From assembly GCF_950023065.1 (NCBI RefSeq), contig NC_088680.1, positions 59,557,350 through 59,621,349 of the forward strand: DNA of 64,000 nucleotides, read 5' to 3'. This document shows, in pieces, positions 49,185 to 61,400 of this stretch; position 1 is the stretch's first letter, and every line of letters starts with the position of its first letter. The notes below the pieces were generated by a model. That model had not been told where the DNA came from, did no database searches, and worked only from the letters and a program-made list of their open reading frames with translations. The translations under genes were made by a program, and so were the position numbers. The DNA is from Planococcus citri. Its lineage: Eukaryota; Arthropoda; Insecta; Hemiptera; Pseudococcidae.

Positions 49185-49714
49185 CTTAGTAAAAGTGCTG
49201 CAAGTTCATTAACGTATATCCCGTGCTCGAAATTACAATAACAAGAACATACTTTCAAATTGTAATAAAAGTTGGTTTTCTCGTTTTCCCACTTTTTTTG
49301 TTTTTAACGAAGTTGATTTAAATTAAATTATCCCATGGTGACTCATTGTATCGTATTTTTCATCGATTTATTACTCACTGGAGGATTTCATTTTGTATGG
49401 GTAACTACAGGAATGTCTGTTTGGTTACTTTTGCATGATAGACGTTCATTTCATTTTCATTTACACAATCGAACTTTTTCCAGCTCTTTTTTTAAAACTT
49501 TTTTCAATGTAGGTGGATTGGGTATTTACTGGCATTTGAGATATAACTTTGAACAATTTTCAACAATGTAGTTTAATTAATTACAAAAAAAAACCTGTTG
49601 AAATATTTCACGTTTATTGTTCGAGTATCGTTTGACATACCACTTGTAATATTTTCTTTTCTTATTTGAAAAAGAGAAAAATTGACTTGAATTTCATGTT
49701 CGACAAAATAATCA
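49185..49714. other. Intergenic GR9/GR10 gap
   Basis: Contains an unrecognised 78-codon plus-strand open frame (49335-49571) that is hydrophobic at its N-terminus but has no family motif or codon evidence. Treated as non-coding. Confidence 0.4.
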
Positions 49715-52700
49715 TCATCCCAGCGGGTTGAATTGTTTCAATACAATCAAGAAATTAATGATGGTTGCGGAAATCTAAAACATAAAATTTGTCACAAAGA
49801 TTAAATGTCGATTGGATTTACGATGTGACATAAAAAATTAAAGAACTGATTCAAACTATTATCGATATGCTACTAAATATGAATTAAGAACTCACTACCG
49901 AAGCCTCACGTGCCATTTTACAATTTTTGCATACTTTGATCATGTTTAAGGACACGAGAGGGGAGGGAGAGGGATAAAACCGTAGAGAGACCAGGTCAAA
50001 AAATAATTCAATATCAATCTCAAAACTTCAAACTAATAATAATTCGATATTCCACTTCAAGTAGGGTCACGGGTGGTTAGTTGTCAAAAAAAAAAGTTTT
50101 TTGAAGTTTCTGAAGCCATTTATGAATATTTCTTCACCGTTTTGAGCTCATTTGAAAGCTTGATTCTTTGCGCGTGTTTTCTTTTTTTAAAATTGAATTT
50201 TGGTTCATGTGATGAATAGTTAATGGTGGATTTAGTGAGATACTTTTTTGTGACAACTAACAACCACCCCTGTTGTAAGTTGTCAAACACGCATTCATTA
50301 TTGATTAAAAAAAACTTACAATTCAATTTTCAAAAATTTTCAGAAAGAAAACACGTGAGAAGGACTAAACTTATAGATAAACCAAAGAACTTGAAAAAAT
50401 ATCCATAAACAACTTAAAAATTGACTGGTCATTCTTTGAATTTTTTTTTGCATAGGTAAATCGATCAATTCAACTTTTTATTCGTTTTATACAAATGAAA
50501 GGCAGAAAAAAAATGATTCAATAATGCAATAGATAATTTTCTGAAAATATTTTTCCACTTTGATGCATATTTTGGTAAACTGTCTCATTGACAACTAACA
50601 ATATTCCCTTTTTTGACAACTAACAACTTCTCGTTTTTCACCTTTGTACCAAAAAATTTTATTCATTTCAAAATTTTTTGTAATTGAACATGTGATTACT
50701 GAATCCGTGATAAAATTTCCTTTAAATTGATGTATAATTTATTTACTTTTGACAAATTTTTGATGTTTAAAAACGAAAAGTTCCAATTTAACATGTGTAA
50801 CTTCGCACCTGTAAAATCACTTTTTTCAAAACTGTATCCCCAAATAAAAAGCTATATTGCCAATTTTGCATGTTGGAACATTAGTAGGTATAGCATGAAG
50901 TTATTATGAAGGTTTTGTGTGGATAGCGTTCATGTATCCTTTTAAAAACGCAATCTGACAACTAACAATTATTGACAACTAACCACCCGTGACCCTACAT
51001 ATTAAATTGAATTTTGATCGAAATTGAGGGCCTTTGTGCCCCCTCAAGATGCTAAATTTTCTCTTTAAAAATTGGTTTCTTGAAAAAGGGTTAAAAAATA
51101 GTCTTCGTTGTAATTTTTTTAGACTTCTAATTAACATTTTTCAATTTTTGTACGTATAAAAATTTGAGCTTTCACGCTATACTGGAATTTCGAACTTTTC
51201 ACAGAGCCTTTGTAATCAAATTTGAATTTCTGAAATATTTTCTTCACCACTTTTCAATCAGATTTGCTTCAATTTGAACCAGTCTTGAAAGTGTGCTTTC
51301 GTAGTTGAGCACTTGAGCAGTTTTGCAAGAATTCAAATGGAAAAATTGGTGTCGAAAGAATTGCATACTCGGTTCGCCGTAAATAATACACGTGCTTCTG
51401 GATTTACGGCGAACTGAGTATGCAATTCTATTAACACAACTTCAACCTATTCCATGTTAACTGGAACCAAAAACAAAGAAGGATTTTCCAGTTTCGTTTA
51501 GTTTTCTCAAAGGTTCCAGTTCGCCAGAATTGGCGTCTTTTCTCTTCCCCGTCCATTGTAGTGGGGAGGGGAGGGAGGAAGGTGACCGGGTGAACCTTAA
51601 TTTTCACCAAACTGTCAAATTTTTTCAAGACGGGTTGTTTACAGCGTTGCCAGATTTACAAAAAAAAATTGTATTCGTTCAAAAATTTAAAATTTTGAAA
51701 AATGAAAAAAAATTTCTACAAATTTCTAAAAAATACGGGAATTTTAAATTTTTCATACATTTTTTACGGAATATTGATCTCAAATGCTTGATTTTGGCTT
51801 TTTAAATAAACTTCTGAAATGTTTGATTTTTTTTTTGGAGAGAGAGTTCAAACCTGTTTAAGACGCCAATGCTAAAAATTTTCGCGAATTTTTTTTGCAT
51901 TTTTCCCCAAATCTTGGCATTTTTTATTCATTTCTAACAAAAAAGCAACAGGTTTAAAACTGATTTTCGATGTTGAAAATTATAAGCTGTGAACATGGTT
52001 TTTTCCCAATCATCTGGCAACCCTTGGTTGAACTTGATGCAAATTTATTTGTAGAGTTTTGAAGGGAATACATGGGAGATTCAAAATGAATTATTTTTTG
52101 AATTTGATCAGTACAAATTTGAATTTTTGTACCTAAAGCTTAATTTTCAAAATGAATTCAAATATGGAAAGCTATCATTCAAAATTTTTTTAGCTGCAGT
52201 GTAAGGGTGAGATATGGCCCAACCGCAATACGTGGTTTTTATTGTAAAGTCTTCTCAGCAAAGATTATTGAACTTATTCCATAGTGGGGACTGAAGGTTA
52301 TGTGTACAAGTATATTCTCTATCCGAGGTTCCAAGCTCTGATCGTGAACCTCGCAGCATCACTTGGTCCAAGTACCTCGAGCTCGCTTGTACCAATGTCG
52401 CGGAGTACGCTAGGCTGGAGTGGCTAAGTTCCACTCTCCCTGTTTTTATAATGTTACCCATCGCGTGGTGAATTTGTTTTATACATAATTAACATTGTGA
52501 ACATTAATCGCGTTATGTCGATCGATTAATGATACTATGGAAGCATCCCTTATCGTTCCGGATTTAAGGGATGGCGACCCAATTGAACGTGTACCTACCA
52601 ACCAATACCCAGCGACGTGCTTAGTATGAGTAGCACCCCGACGAGCTGGGAACGTGTACAGTGTTGAGGTAAGAGATGTATCCTGAATCTTACCCAGTTT

Positions 52701-54987
52701 CCTTCACCACCCTATTAATTATAAGTAGTGTAACTTTACCGCACTTTTATAATTAATCTCACTCGCTTATTAAACGCACGCCAGGCATGTTCCTGAGATA
52801 GTTCTGCACAATCCGCATAGTCTTGACCAATTATGCTGCTGACAGTTTTCCATGTCAACACAGAATAATATTAACCTAGTTTAAGATTATTTGGTATAAT
52901 TACGCTAAACCATTTTATTCAATTACATCGAATATAGGAGTAAAATGATTTGTCTACTGTGTTTTATTTCACGAGTAGATTCAGATTAGTGTTAAATAGG
53001 AGTTGAGAATGATTGACAGCCTACCCTCTGAGCTAGACAAGTCCGAAGAAATATAACTTCTCTAAGGAATATTTCTTGGAATCCCCCAGGCACTATGTTA
53101 TTACCACCTTTCCCAATATAGCCAATCATTACCAGACCCCTTTTTACAGCAGTTGGAATACTTTTTCATCTTCTTTGGAACAAACCAGTTTTCAAACTGA
53201 GATCTCAACATCGTTTGTGAGAGCAACGCCTCCTCCTCTCAATTCTTATTAAAATTTGAAAATTTTGAAAAATGAAGCAGCATTTGTATAGATAGGTATT
53301 TTTGATAATTTGATAGTGCTGATTCGAATTTTGGCTTATTTTTTTTCAATGTTGTTCCCTCTAACCTTCCACTTTCTTCTCACTTTCTCGATATTTCATT
53401 TTTCTTAACCGCGTTGATTCCTCATTTCTTATACTTACTGAGATAAGACTGGAACGACTTATGATCATTATACCATTCATCATGATTTTCGGTTGCTTGG
53501 TTTCAATAGTTTGGATGAAAATTAGAATCTGTCATAAAAAACCAGCCATGTTAATTTACTATTTGATCGTAATTGGTAAAAAATTAATCATTTTTGTCAA
53601 TTGCAAGTTGTGTTTATGATAATGAAAAGCCAAAATTCTGCTTAATTTATATGTCAGTAGGTATTCCATACCACTTTCAGTATTCTTGGATTCATTTCTT
53701 TTGTATCTGTTGTCAAAAGGCAGACGTGTGTTAATCTTCCTATCTAAAAAAAAAAAAAAAAAACGGTAAACGCAGATTTCAAAAAAGTATGAAACTTGAT
53801 TAAAAATTTTTCTGTTGACAGAAACGGACTTACCTGATTCAAAACCAAATTAGACGATTCGCAAAATATCAGCAGTATCAAGAAGGATATAATCGTACAA
53901 GTGAAATATGCTAAACTGGCGCTTTTATCTTCTTCAACGAAAATTAAAAATGTAAACGCATAGAGGCAAGTCACCATCGTTACGATCATATTTAACACAT
54001 TGATTAAAAATGTGATGGAAGCTGTCGATGGGAATTCTGCATTCCAGTCGTATAATTTGACCCAAAAATCAACTAGTTTCATTAAACTGTCTTCATTTTT
54101 GCTGGTTATTGATTGCTATGGAAGTGTGGATGAAAGTTAAAAATGAATCCATGTCTAGTTTTAAGCCACGTAATATTTTAAACAGCTAAAATACGTACAT
54201 TGATCAAAGTGACAATATTTCTAGCCACTAATGCCACAAATAAACAATTAGTTAGCCAATAAAGTGCTACGAATATCACCGTCTCTCCTAGAAAAAGGTA
54301 CGATAAAATACTGCTCGAAGCTGCTATCTCAATATCGAAGTATGGTTTTAAAGGTATCAAAATCAATATGGTTCCTATCAAGATGGCGATAGTTGTATAA
54401 GGTATCGTGTTTTTGAAAGGCAACGAAAATGGTGATTTTTGAATGTCAGATAGTGTATCCTAAAAATACACCCAAGTATGAGTCCTTATTTGTTAAAATA
54501 CTTACTTACCTATCTGTTATATGTTGGTTACTTATTTGAACCAGCTCAACACACTTGTAAGTTTTGCCACTGCTTCATGTGATTGTATACTCGCCTATGG
54601 CTTCGCCACGTCATTAATGGTATTAATAGAAACATTATTCTATTGATTACCGGAGGTATAATTCGAACGAAAATATTATACTGGAAATTCTCAAACATCA
54701 GGTTAGCGTTTTTGATCACGTAAATGTATTTTTCTACCCATACAACGCAGAAAAACGATGCAGAAATCAACGTAATTACTCTCGAAGTGAATAAATTTTT
54801 GGAAGTTTCTGAAAATTGAATTCGATATCAAATAAAGTAAGTGTACTCGGGCTGAATTTAAGTACTTAGCTGAGATAGAGCTCTAAGAGTTACCTCGATG
54901 CGAAAATATAAATGGAAATATGCCGAGTATTTTCAAAATCTGAAACATCACTCGAAAACATTGGTAATATTGGTTATTTTCATCCAT
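49715..54987 (-). CDS. GR10: gustatory-type receptor (subgroup D), intact, 3.7-kb intron 6
   Basis: Exons: 54987-54894, 54808-54555, 54459-54199, 54115-53834, 53743-53672, 53528-53439 and 49774-49715 (stop TGA), 370 residues. Exon 1 is shorter than in other subgroups (MDENNQYYQCFRVMFQILKI then LGIFPF). Exon 2 includes FVRIIPPVINRIMFLLIPLM and ends HMKQWQNLQ. Exon 3 begins DTLSDIQKSPFSLPFKNT. Exon 4 has DSLMKLVDFWVKLYDWNAEF and ends IFCESSNLVLNQ. Exon 6 ends NGIMIISRSSLIS in place of GFFTLTR. TM7 is ISATIINFLIVLKQF, where F replaces the usual Y. The distant exon 7 is assigned here because the next gene, GR11, has its own copy at 55473-55414. The long intron holds a MITE and a hairpin. Confidence 0.82.
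50064..50995. mobile_element. MITE in GR10 intron 6, 932 bp, TA-flanked
   Basis: The ends GGGTCACGGGTGGTTAGTTG and its inverse complement are flanked by TA at 50062-50063 and 50996-50997. The motif GACAACTAAC / GTTAGTTGTC recurs inside (about 50255, 50590, 50620, 50956), like subterminal binding sites. No transposase is visible. The short open frames at 50120 and 50223 are antisense shadows of each other. Confidence 0.8.
51358..51428. repeat. Hairpin, 27-bp arms
   Basis: GAATTGCATACTCGGTTCGC (51358 on) pairs with GCGAACTGAGTATGCAATTC (ending 51428), with one mismatch and a 17-bp loop. It sits in GR10 intron 6, outside the MITE. Confidence 0.75.
52190..53000. other. GC-richer unassigned segment in GR10 intron 6
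   Basis: CpG-containing, less AT-rich than its surroundings, with no introns or receptor motifs. A 68-codon minus-strand open frame (52255-52461) is unrecognised. It may be part of a retroelement LTR, but I could not define matching ends or a duplication. Confidence 0.3.
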
Positions 54988-55413
54988 ATTTTTTCAATAC
55001 TGTGCGAAAAAAATGTGTTGCAGTTTTGAAACACGACCCTGGTATTTTCCACATTGTTTCGTGACTAATGTGTATTTTTCGCTGATAAGCTGTAATTTAT
55101 TACGTTTTTTGCTCGTATTAAGGGTATCGAGTATACCTGCATCGTGTGTAAGTTATTATTTATTTACATTGCAAATGATGAGGTAGGTACCTAATCGCAT
55201 ACCTATTACATTTTCAAATTCAAATTATAACCAATTATTTCATTTAGTAGGTACTCGTACAAATACATAGTTTGAGAACAATTCTATAAAATCTAAAAAC
55301 CCTCTCAAAGTGGGTGTATTCTCTCTTTCTTAAAAAAAAAAAAAAAAATAGATACATGATTTGTATAAAAATTAAATAAATTTTGAATATCTATCGACTT
55401 TTAGATGAAATCA

Positions 55414-58400
55414 TTATCCCTGCGGGTTGAATTGTTTCAACACAATCAAGGAATTGATGATAGTAGAGGAAATCTGAAACAAAAAATTCACGTGAGATAA
55501 CACATTGAATAAATTTAATAATGTGGCATGAAAACATATATGGACACATGATTGTTCGATCGGATTCAGACCTTTGAGGGAATGAGTTTTTTTAAAATGT
55601 TATTTTATTTTTTCTTGAATGACTGCCATTTTAAATTGGCATTCCAGAGTTGACGAAGAATGCAATTTATGATTTCGCACTGCTTCCTCAATTTATATTT
55701 GTTAATAATTTCTTACTTACTGAGATTATACTGGAACGATTCAGGCTCATTATGCCATTGACCATTATTTTTGGCTTTTTAGTTTCGTTTGTTTGAAGAA
55801 AAATTAGAATCTGTCATCAAAGAGATTTTGTGTCGATTGTACATATTAAAGTGAATTCCGTTTCATTATTAACTGCATAACTACGAGATTTGAATTTCAT
55901 ACCACTTTCAATATTCGCTGATTCATTCCGTTCATGTTTGTGATCAGAATACTTTCGTGTATCACTGTTGCTAGCTAATGAAAAATTGAAAAATATTTTC
56001 ATTATAAAAATGTGTAATATAAATTTGATAAAGGGTAGACCTATTCTCAGATCAGGCTGTCAAGTGCTCCTGTTCTCAGATTTGAAAAATTATGATCAGA
56101 TGGATTATTGTTAGATGCTCTATAAAAAGAAATTCAGAGCCAAAATCTTGCCCTTACATGTCCCACCTTCACCATTGTGATAAAAAGATTCTGAAAGAAA
56201 TCGTGTGGAAAGGCTCACTTACTACTCTTCTGTGCATTCCAAGTGGTATCATAATTCTACTTCAAATGCTCATGGATACATACAGATTTTTTTAAAGCAA
56301 AAACGTGGTTTGGGCTATACCAGGCATGGAGGTAAAATAGAAGCCAGATTTTAACTTGGCATTTTTTTTTTTTTTAGAGATACCCAACAATAATTCATCA
56401 TTATTTCTCAATTTCTGCTATAAGTGTGTAACTGATGTTTCCATTAGAAAATATTACATGTTCAGATTTGTCATTGTTGATTTTCACATGCCATGCCATC
56501 TTTCTGTCCATGAGTGAAGGTCAGAAAGATGGCGTGTGAAAATCAACAATATAGCAAATCTGAACATGCAATATTTTCTAATCAAAACATCAGTTACACT
56601 CCTGTAAAAACCAAGCACAAATCGCAACTCGGGAGTAATAAGGTGACATCTCAAAAAAAAGAAATTTTACAGAAGAGTGATTTTCTTTTTTTTAAAAACT
56701 TGATTCATTATTTTTATCAACTTATAATTAATTGTGAGGAATGAATAGCACCTCATTTTAAAGATCTGGTATCCTACCTTCATTTAGCATAAGAACACGT
56801 TGAAAAATAAAATCTTAAAGAGGAAATATTTCAATGTTTGGAAAACATTTTGAGTTATAACCTTTCATTAAAGTTGATGTGGAGGCGAAAGGAAGCGCCC
56901 AAAAAAATTTCATGTTTACAAAGTTGTAGAGAATTAAATTTCCAATCGACGTAATGTCGTTAGTTTTTTTCTAGAATGCTTAGTTTTTGAGTTTTTCTCA
57001 AAAAACTAAAATTTCATATGTGCAAATTCATTTTTCTGAAAAGTGATCAATTTAAAAAAAAAATTCCATTTGGTACAAACCAATAAAAAATGCACTCCTT
57101 GTGACTATTTCTAACTGACAAACATTCAAAACAATCAAAACTATTTGTTAACACTTTGTATGTATAAAATTTGCTCAAAAAAGGTGGAGTTTTTTGAGAT
57201 GTCACCTTATAACTCCAAACAACTTGCAATGTTGTTGAGATTTTGAGTTAGGCCACTTGCGTTTTTTACAAGATCTAGATAATGTACCCAACTCAAAGTG
57301 TAATTTTTGGTTGAGGGGGGTCATACAAACCCCAAAAATGCAAAAACATCAAAATCAATTTTTTTTGAGATGTGAACTTATTACTACCGAGGTGCGAAAT
57401 TACCTTGGTATGGACTTGGATAGAAAACTCACATAGAGAACCCATATTGAAAAGAAACCAGATGAAGTCAACCTAAAGCTGCTTGATATGCAGGGCTGTA
57501 AGGTAATTTATGTTGGTAAATTACGGTGGTATTTTACCGTATTTTACGGTATTTTACCAAAAGTTTATTACCGTATTTTACCATAATTTACCAAAAATCC
57601 AAATTAACACTTTTTTCCCATTTTTCCTTCATAAATTTCCAAATTTCCATGGAAATTTATGATTAGAAAGTTACCAAAAATTTTCCCTATAAATTTCCAA
57701 AAAATGTCGAATCCATGGAAAATTTTCTATAATCTTTAATAACACCTAAAACAGATGAAAATTTACTTCAGAGGCAGGTCAGAACTTCGGAGTCAAACTA
57801 CACAAAATAATTCTTCATAATATCCAATTAGTAAAATACCATAAATACTGTAAAATACCGTATTTTACCGCCGTATTTTACCAGCGAATAAATTACAGTA
57901 ATTTAACAGCCCTGGTGATATGTCATGACCAAGTAAGGAAATGTCGCTTCAGAACATCAACCTTTTATTCTTCTCATCTGGACTGCTATTCCAATGGTAC
58001 ATTTCGTTGCCTTAGTTGCAAAGTAGTGTATGTCCATCTACAATTGACTCTATACAGCCCAAAAGATACTCAGGTATCTCTGTACGTATGTACGCGTATA
58101 CGTGTGCGCGCGTGCGTGGGGGGGGGGGGTAGTTTTCGACCTTGTTTGTCAACATGTAAAGCGTTGAAAAACGCTCTTTGGTCAGCAGTACCAGTAGCTG
58201 CATGGATAAGGTAACGGATTAGAGTGCCGAAGATGTGGGTTCAATTCCCGCGTCGGGCACAAATTTTTTCAAAATTTTTTTTCGCGATTTTTATTTTTAC
58301 GAGTTGAATTTTTATAGAAAATGTAATTAAATTATTTTTTTTTGCTTTCAAACAATGAATAAATTTATTAATATTATTTTTCGAATTGTATGCCGAATTA

Positions 58401-61400
58401 GGCGAGGCGAAGCCGAGCCGTTTGTTTATTTTCGTAGTGATATCCCCTTGGTATGAAGCGAAAAAGGTGACACACCGACATCCCCTTGGAATAAAGCGAA
58501 AACAGCGGTTGTATATAAAAAACTGTACTCACCGAGGCCGAAGGCCGAGGGAAGTAAACAGACATAGTAGAACAACAAAGCGACCCGCGCAACCGAGGCG
58601 AAGCCGAGGTGAGCGGACACAACACCCCCCAACACTAAAAACAGCTACCTTTAACAAAAACGTGATAAATATAAAGGGATATAAAAAAAATAGCACCAGC
58701 ATGTGAAAAACAAAAAATGATACCTGAGTATCTTTTGGGCTGCATAGAGACGGTTGTTGTCCATCTGTTCACTTGATACCTAGTGTAAAAGTGCTTTCAA
58801 TCTGGAGCGCCATCTATTGGGTTTTAGTGGTACCCTTTGGGTAGGTATGCTGGCGGCACATGTCCTGGACAATACCTACCCAAAGGGTACCACTGAAACC
58901 CAATAGATGGCGCTCCAGATTGAAAGCACTTTTACACTAGGTACCAAGTGAGCAGATGGACATACACTACTTTGCAACTAAGGCAACAATTTTGATGCAA
59001 ACCTCCCAAATCAAGCTTTGTAAAGAATGCCTCTGCACATTGCGCAAACTCGTCTCTTACCTTACCCTGCATATAATCAGATTTGAAAGTTACCCCATGC
59101 ATTGGGGGAAAATCTGCCGATGCGCTGAAAAAGACACCAAAACCAGCTAGTTTATTGAAGTATTCTGAATATACGCATGAAAAAGCGCTGTTCAGAAGGC
59201 GGATTGATACACCAAGAAAAAATCTGCCAAAAAATACTCTATGAGAACATTTTGTAGTGTATTTTTCTCGCATAAGGCCACAGCGCTTTCAAATTACGTG
59301 GCATGTTCCTTTGCACCAGAAGAAACCAACTACAAAATACGCCACTAACCTGTTTTTTGGCGTATTCATTCGCATATTTGCTAAAACATTCGCGTAAATG
59401 CGGTATTTTACACAAATGTTTTGGCATAGTATAGAAATATTTGCATTCATTCCATCAAATGCCCTGGTGGTTAGGTAAGTAGTGATGTCACTCTCCAACT
59501 CAGAGTCATGGGTTCAATCCCTGGCAGAACCAAAAAATTTTTCATGAATATTGCACATTGCCAGAATTTTAAAAATATGTGTGCTAATTAATGAGCAGAA
59601 AAGTATTGGCGGAAAGTGTTGCAATTCCTGCCGCGCTTTTTGTCGCATATAATCGGCAGATTTTCACCCAATGGGGTATCATCTTCCACATGTTTGGAAT
59701 AGCGGTCCAGATAAGGAATAAGAGCTTGATGCTTCTGAATAAGCTGTTGATTTATAAAACAATCATTAAACCAATTTGGACCTACCAAGCACCTTTCTGG
59801 GGAAACCTGTGCACCCTGGTATGTTGGCAATGATCAAATCCATTGGGACCTCAAGATGAAATTTGTAAATTTGCAATAAGATGCCACCAATCCAGCTACA
59901 GAGGCAAGCTTAAGCGTGTAAGTAAAAATATTAGGTATGTGCACTTATCAACATTACATGTCAAGTATGTATGTACCAAAGCCTGAAACAATGGTGTTAG
60001 TTGTTACAACGATATTGCCAAAAAACTGTCAACGATAATGTTGGCAACAGATTTTTTTATCAGTGTATTATTCATATCGTTTTCTAACAAGTTTATTTGA
60101 AACGATGTCGTTAATAAAACGGTTGCCATCACCATCGTTTTTGGATACTGACTCACACACAGACACACTGGTGCTCATATCGCACCTCGGGAGTAATAAG
60201 GTCACATCTCAAAAAAAATTGATTTTGACGTTTTTGAATTTTTGGGGTTTGTATGACCCCCCTCAACCAAAAATTACACTTTGAGTTGGGTACATTATCT
60301 AGATCATGTAAAAAACCCAAATGGCCTAACTCAAAATCCCAACAACATTGCAAGTTGTTTGGAGTTATAAGGTGACATCTCAAAAAACGCCACCTTTTTT
60401 GAGCAAATTTCGTACATACAAAGTGTTAACAAACAGTTTTGATTGTTTTGAATGTTTGTCAGTTAGAAATGGTCACAAGGAGTGCATTTTTTATTGGTTT
60501 GTACCAAAATGGAAAAAAATGTTTAAATTGATCACTTTTCAGAAAAATGAATTTGCACATATAATGAAATTTTAGTTTTTTGAGAAAAACTCAAAAACTA
60601 AGCACTCTAGAAAAAAACTAACGACATTATGTCGATTGGAAATTTAATTCTCTACAACTTTGTTAACATGAAATTTTTTTGGACGCTTCCTTTCGCCTCC
60701 ATATCAACTTCAATGAAAGGTTCTAACTCAAAATGTTTTCCAAACATTGAAATATTTCCTCTTTAAGATTTTATTTTTCAAAGTGTTCTTATGCTAAATG
60801 AAGGTAGGATGCCAGATCTTTAAAATGAGGTGCTATTCATTCCTCACAATTGATTATTAGTTGATAAAAATAATGAATCAAGTTTTAAAAAAAAGAAAAC
60901 CACTCTCCTGTAAAATTTCACTTTTTTGAGATGTGACCTTATAACTCCTGAGGTGCGATATAAGGGTGCGCAACCATTCATGCATTCATACAACAGATAA
61001 GGATTTCTTTGCCGATGCGTAAGCGATACCAAAATAATCGTTTTATGAAAAGTGATTGTAACAACCAACAGGTTTGGATTTTATTTGGCGATACGGATTG
61101 CCAACAGTTAACAGTTTTAAACAATGCTGAAATGTTACAAGGACATCACCAACACCATCATTCCGGGCACCAGTTAATTGATCTATTAGCAGAATCAAAA
61201 AGCTGAAATTGAGGCCACTAGAATCAAAAGTCTACTTCTCCATTCTCGAACATTTTGAGAAAAACGCAAAAAACCTCCCTAGGATTTATCATAACATAAA
61301 ATACCGAGGTAATACATCTAATATCTTTGTGCCAACCTGACAATAGGGACCCACATGTTTGTTTAACCCTACGCGTTGCCGTAAGAGTTCCTAAGCAGTT

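Larger units (their letters stand above)
57405..59850 (+). mobile_element. Decayed jockey-like LINE RT fragment, split by insertions
   Basis: The plus strand at 57406-57490 reads YLGMDLDRKLT, a stop, then RTHIEKKPDEVNLKLLD, resembling the YLGVxLDxxLTWKxHI block of jockey-type LINEs. At about 59717-59815 it continues NKSLMLLNKLLIYKTIIKPI then WTYQAPFWGN, resembling the NKLLLYKxIIKPIWTYGxxLWG block. Between them lie a hAT-like MITE, SINE-like heads and a palindrome, which must have inserted later. A relic inside GR11 intron 4, antisense to the host gene. Confidence 0.65.

Noticed and set aside
49335..49571. 78-codon plus-strand open frame, MVTHCIVFF start
   Set aside because: Hydrophobic but without family motifs, splice partners or regulatory context; cannot be supported as a gene.
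52190..53000. Solo LTR
   Set aside because: Composition suggests a retroelement, but I could not find TG...CA ends with a flanking duplication.
58188..58262. Possible tRNA gene
   Set aside because: A and B boxes are present, but the acceptor strands do not pair; better read as a SINE head. The same holds for 31487-31560 and 59455-59535.
58386..58706. 106-codon plus-strand open frame rich in Arg and Pro
   Set aside because: Overlaps antisense frames and contains repeated GAGGCGAAGCCGAG words of a SINE-like body; no gene evidence.
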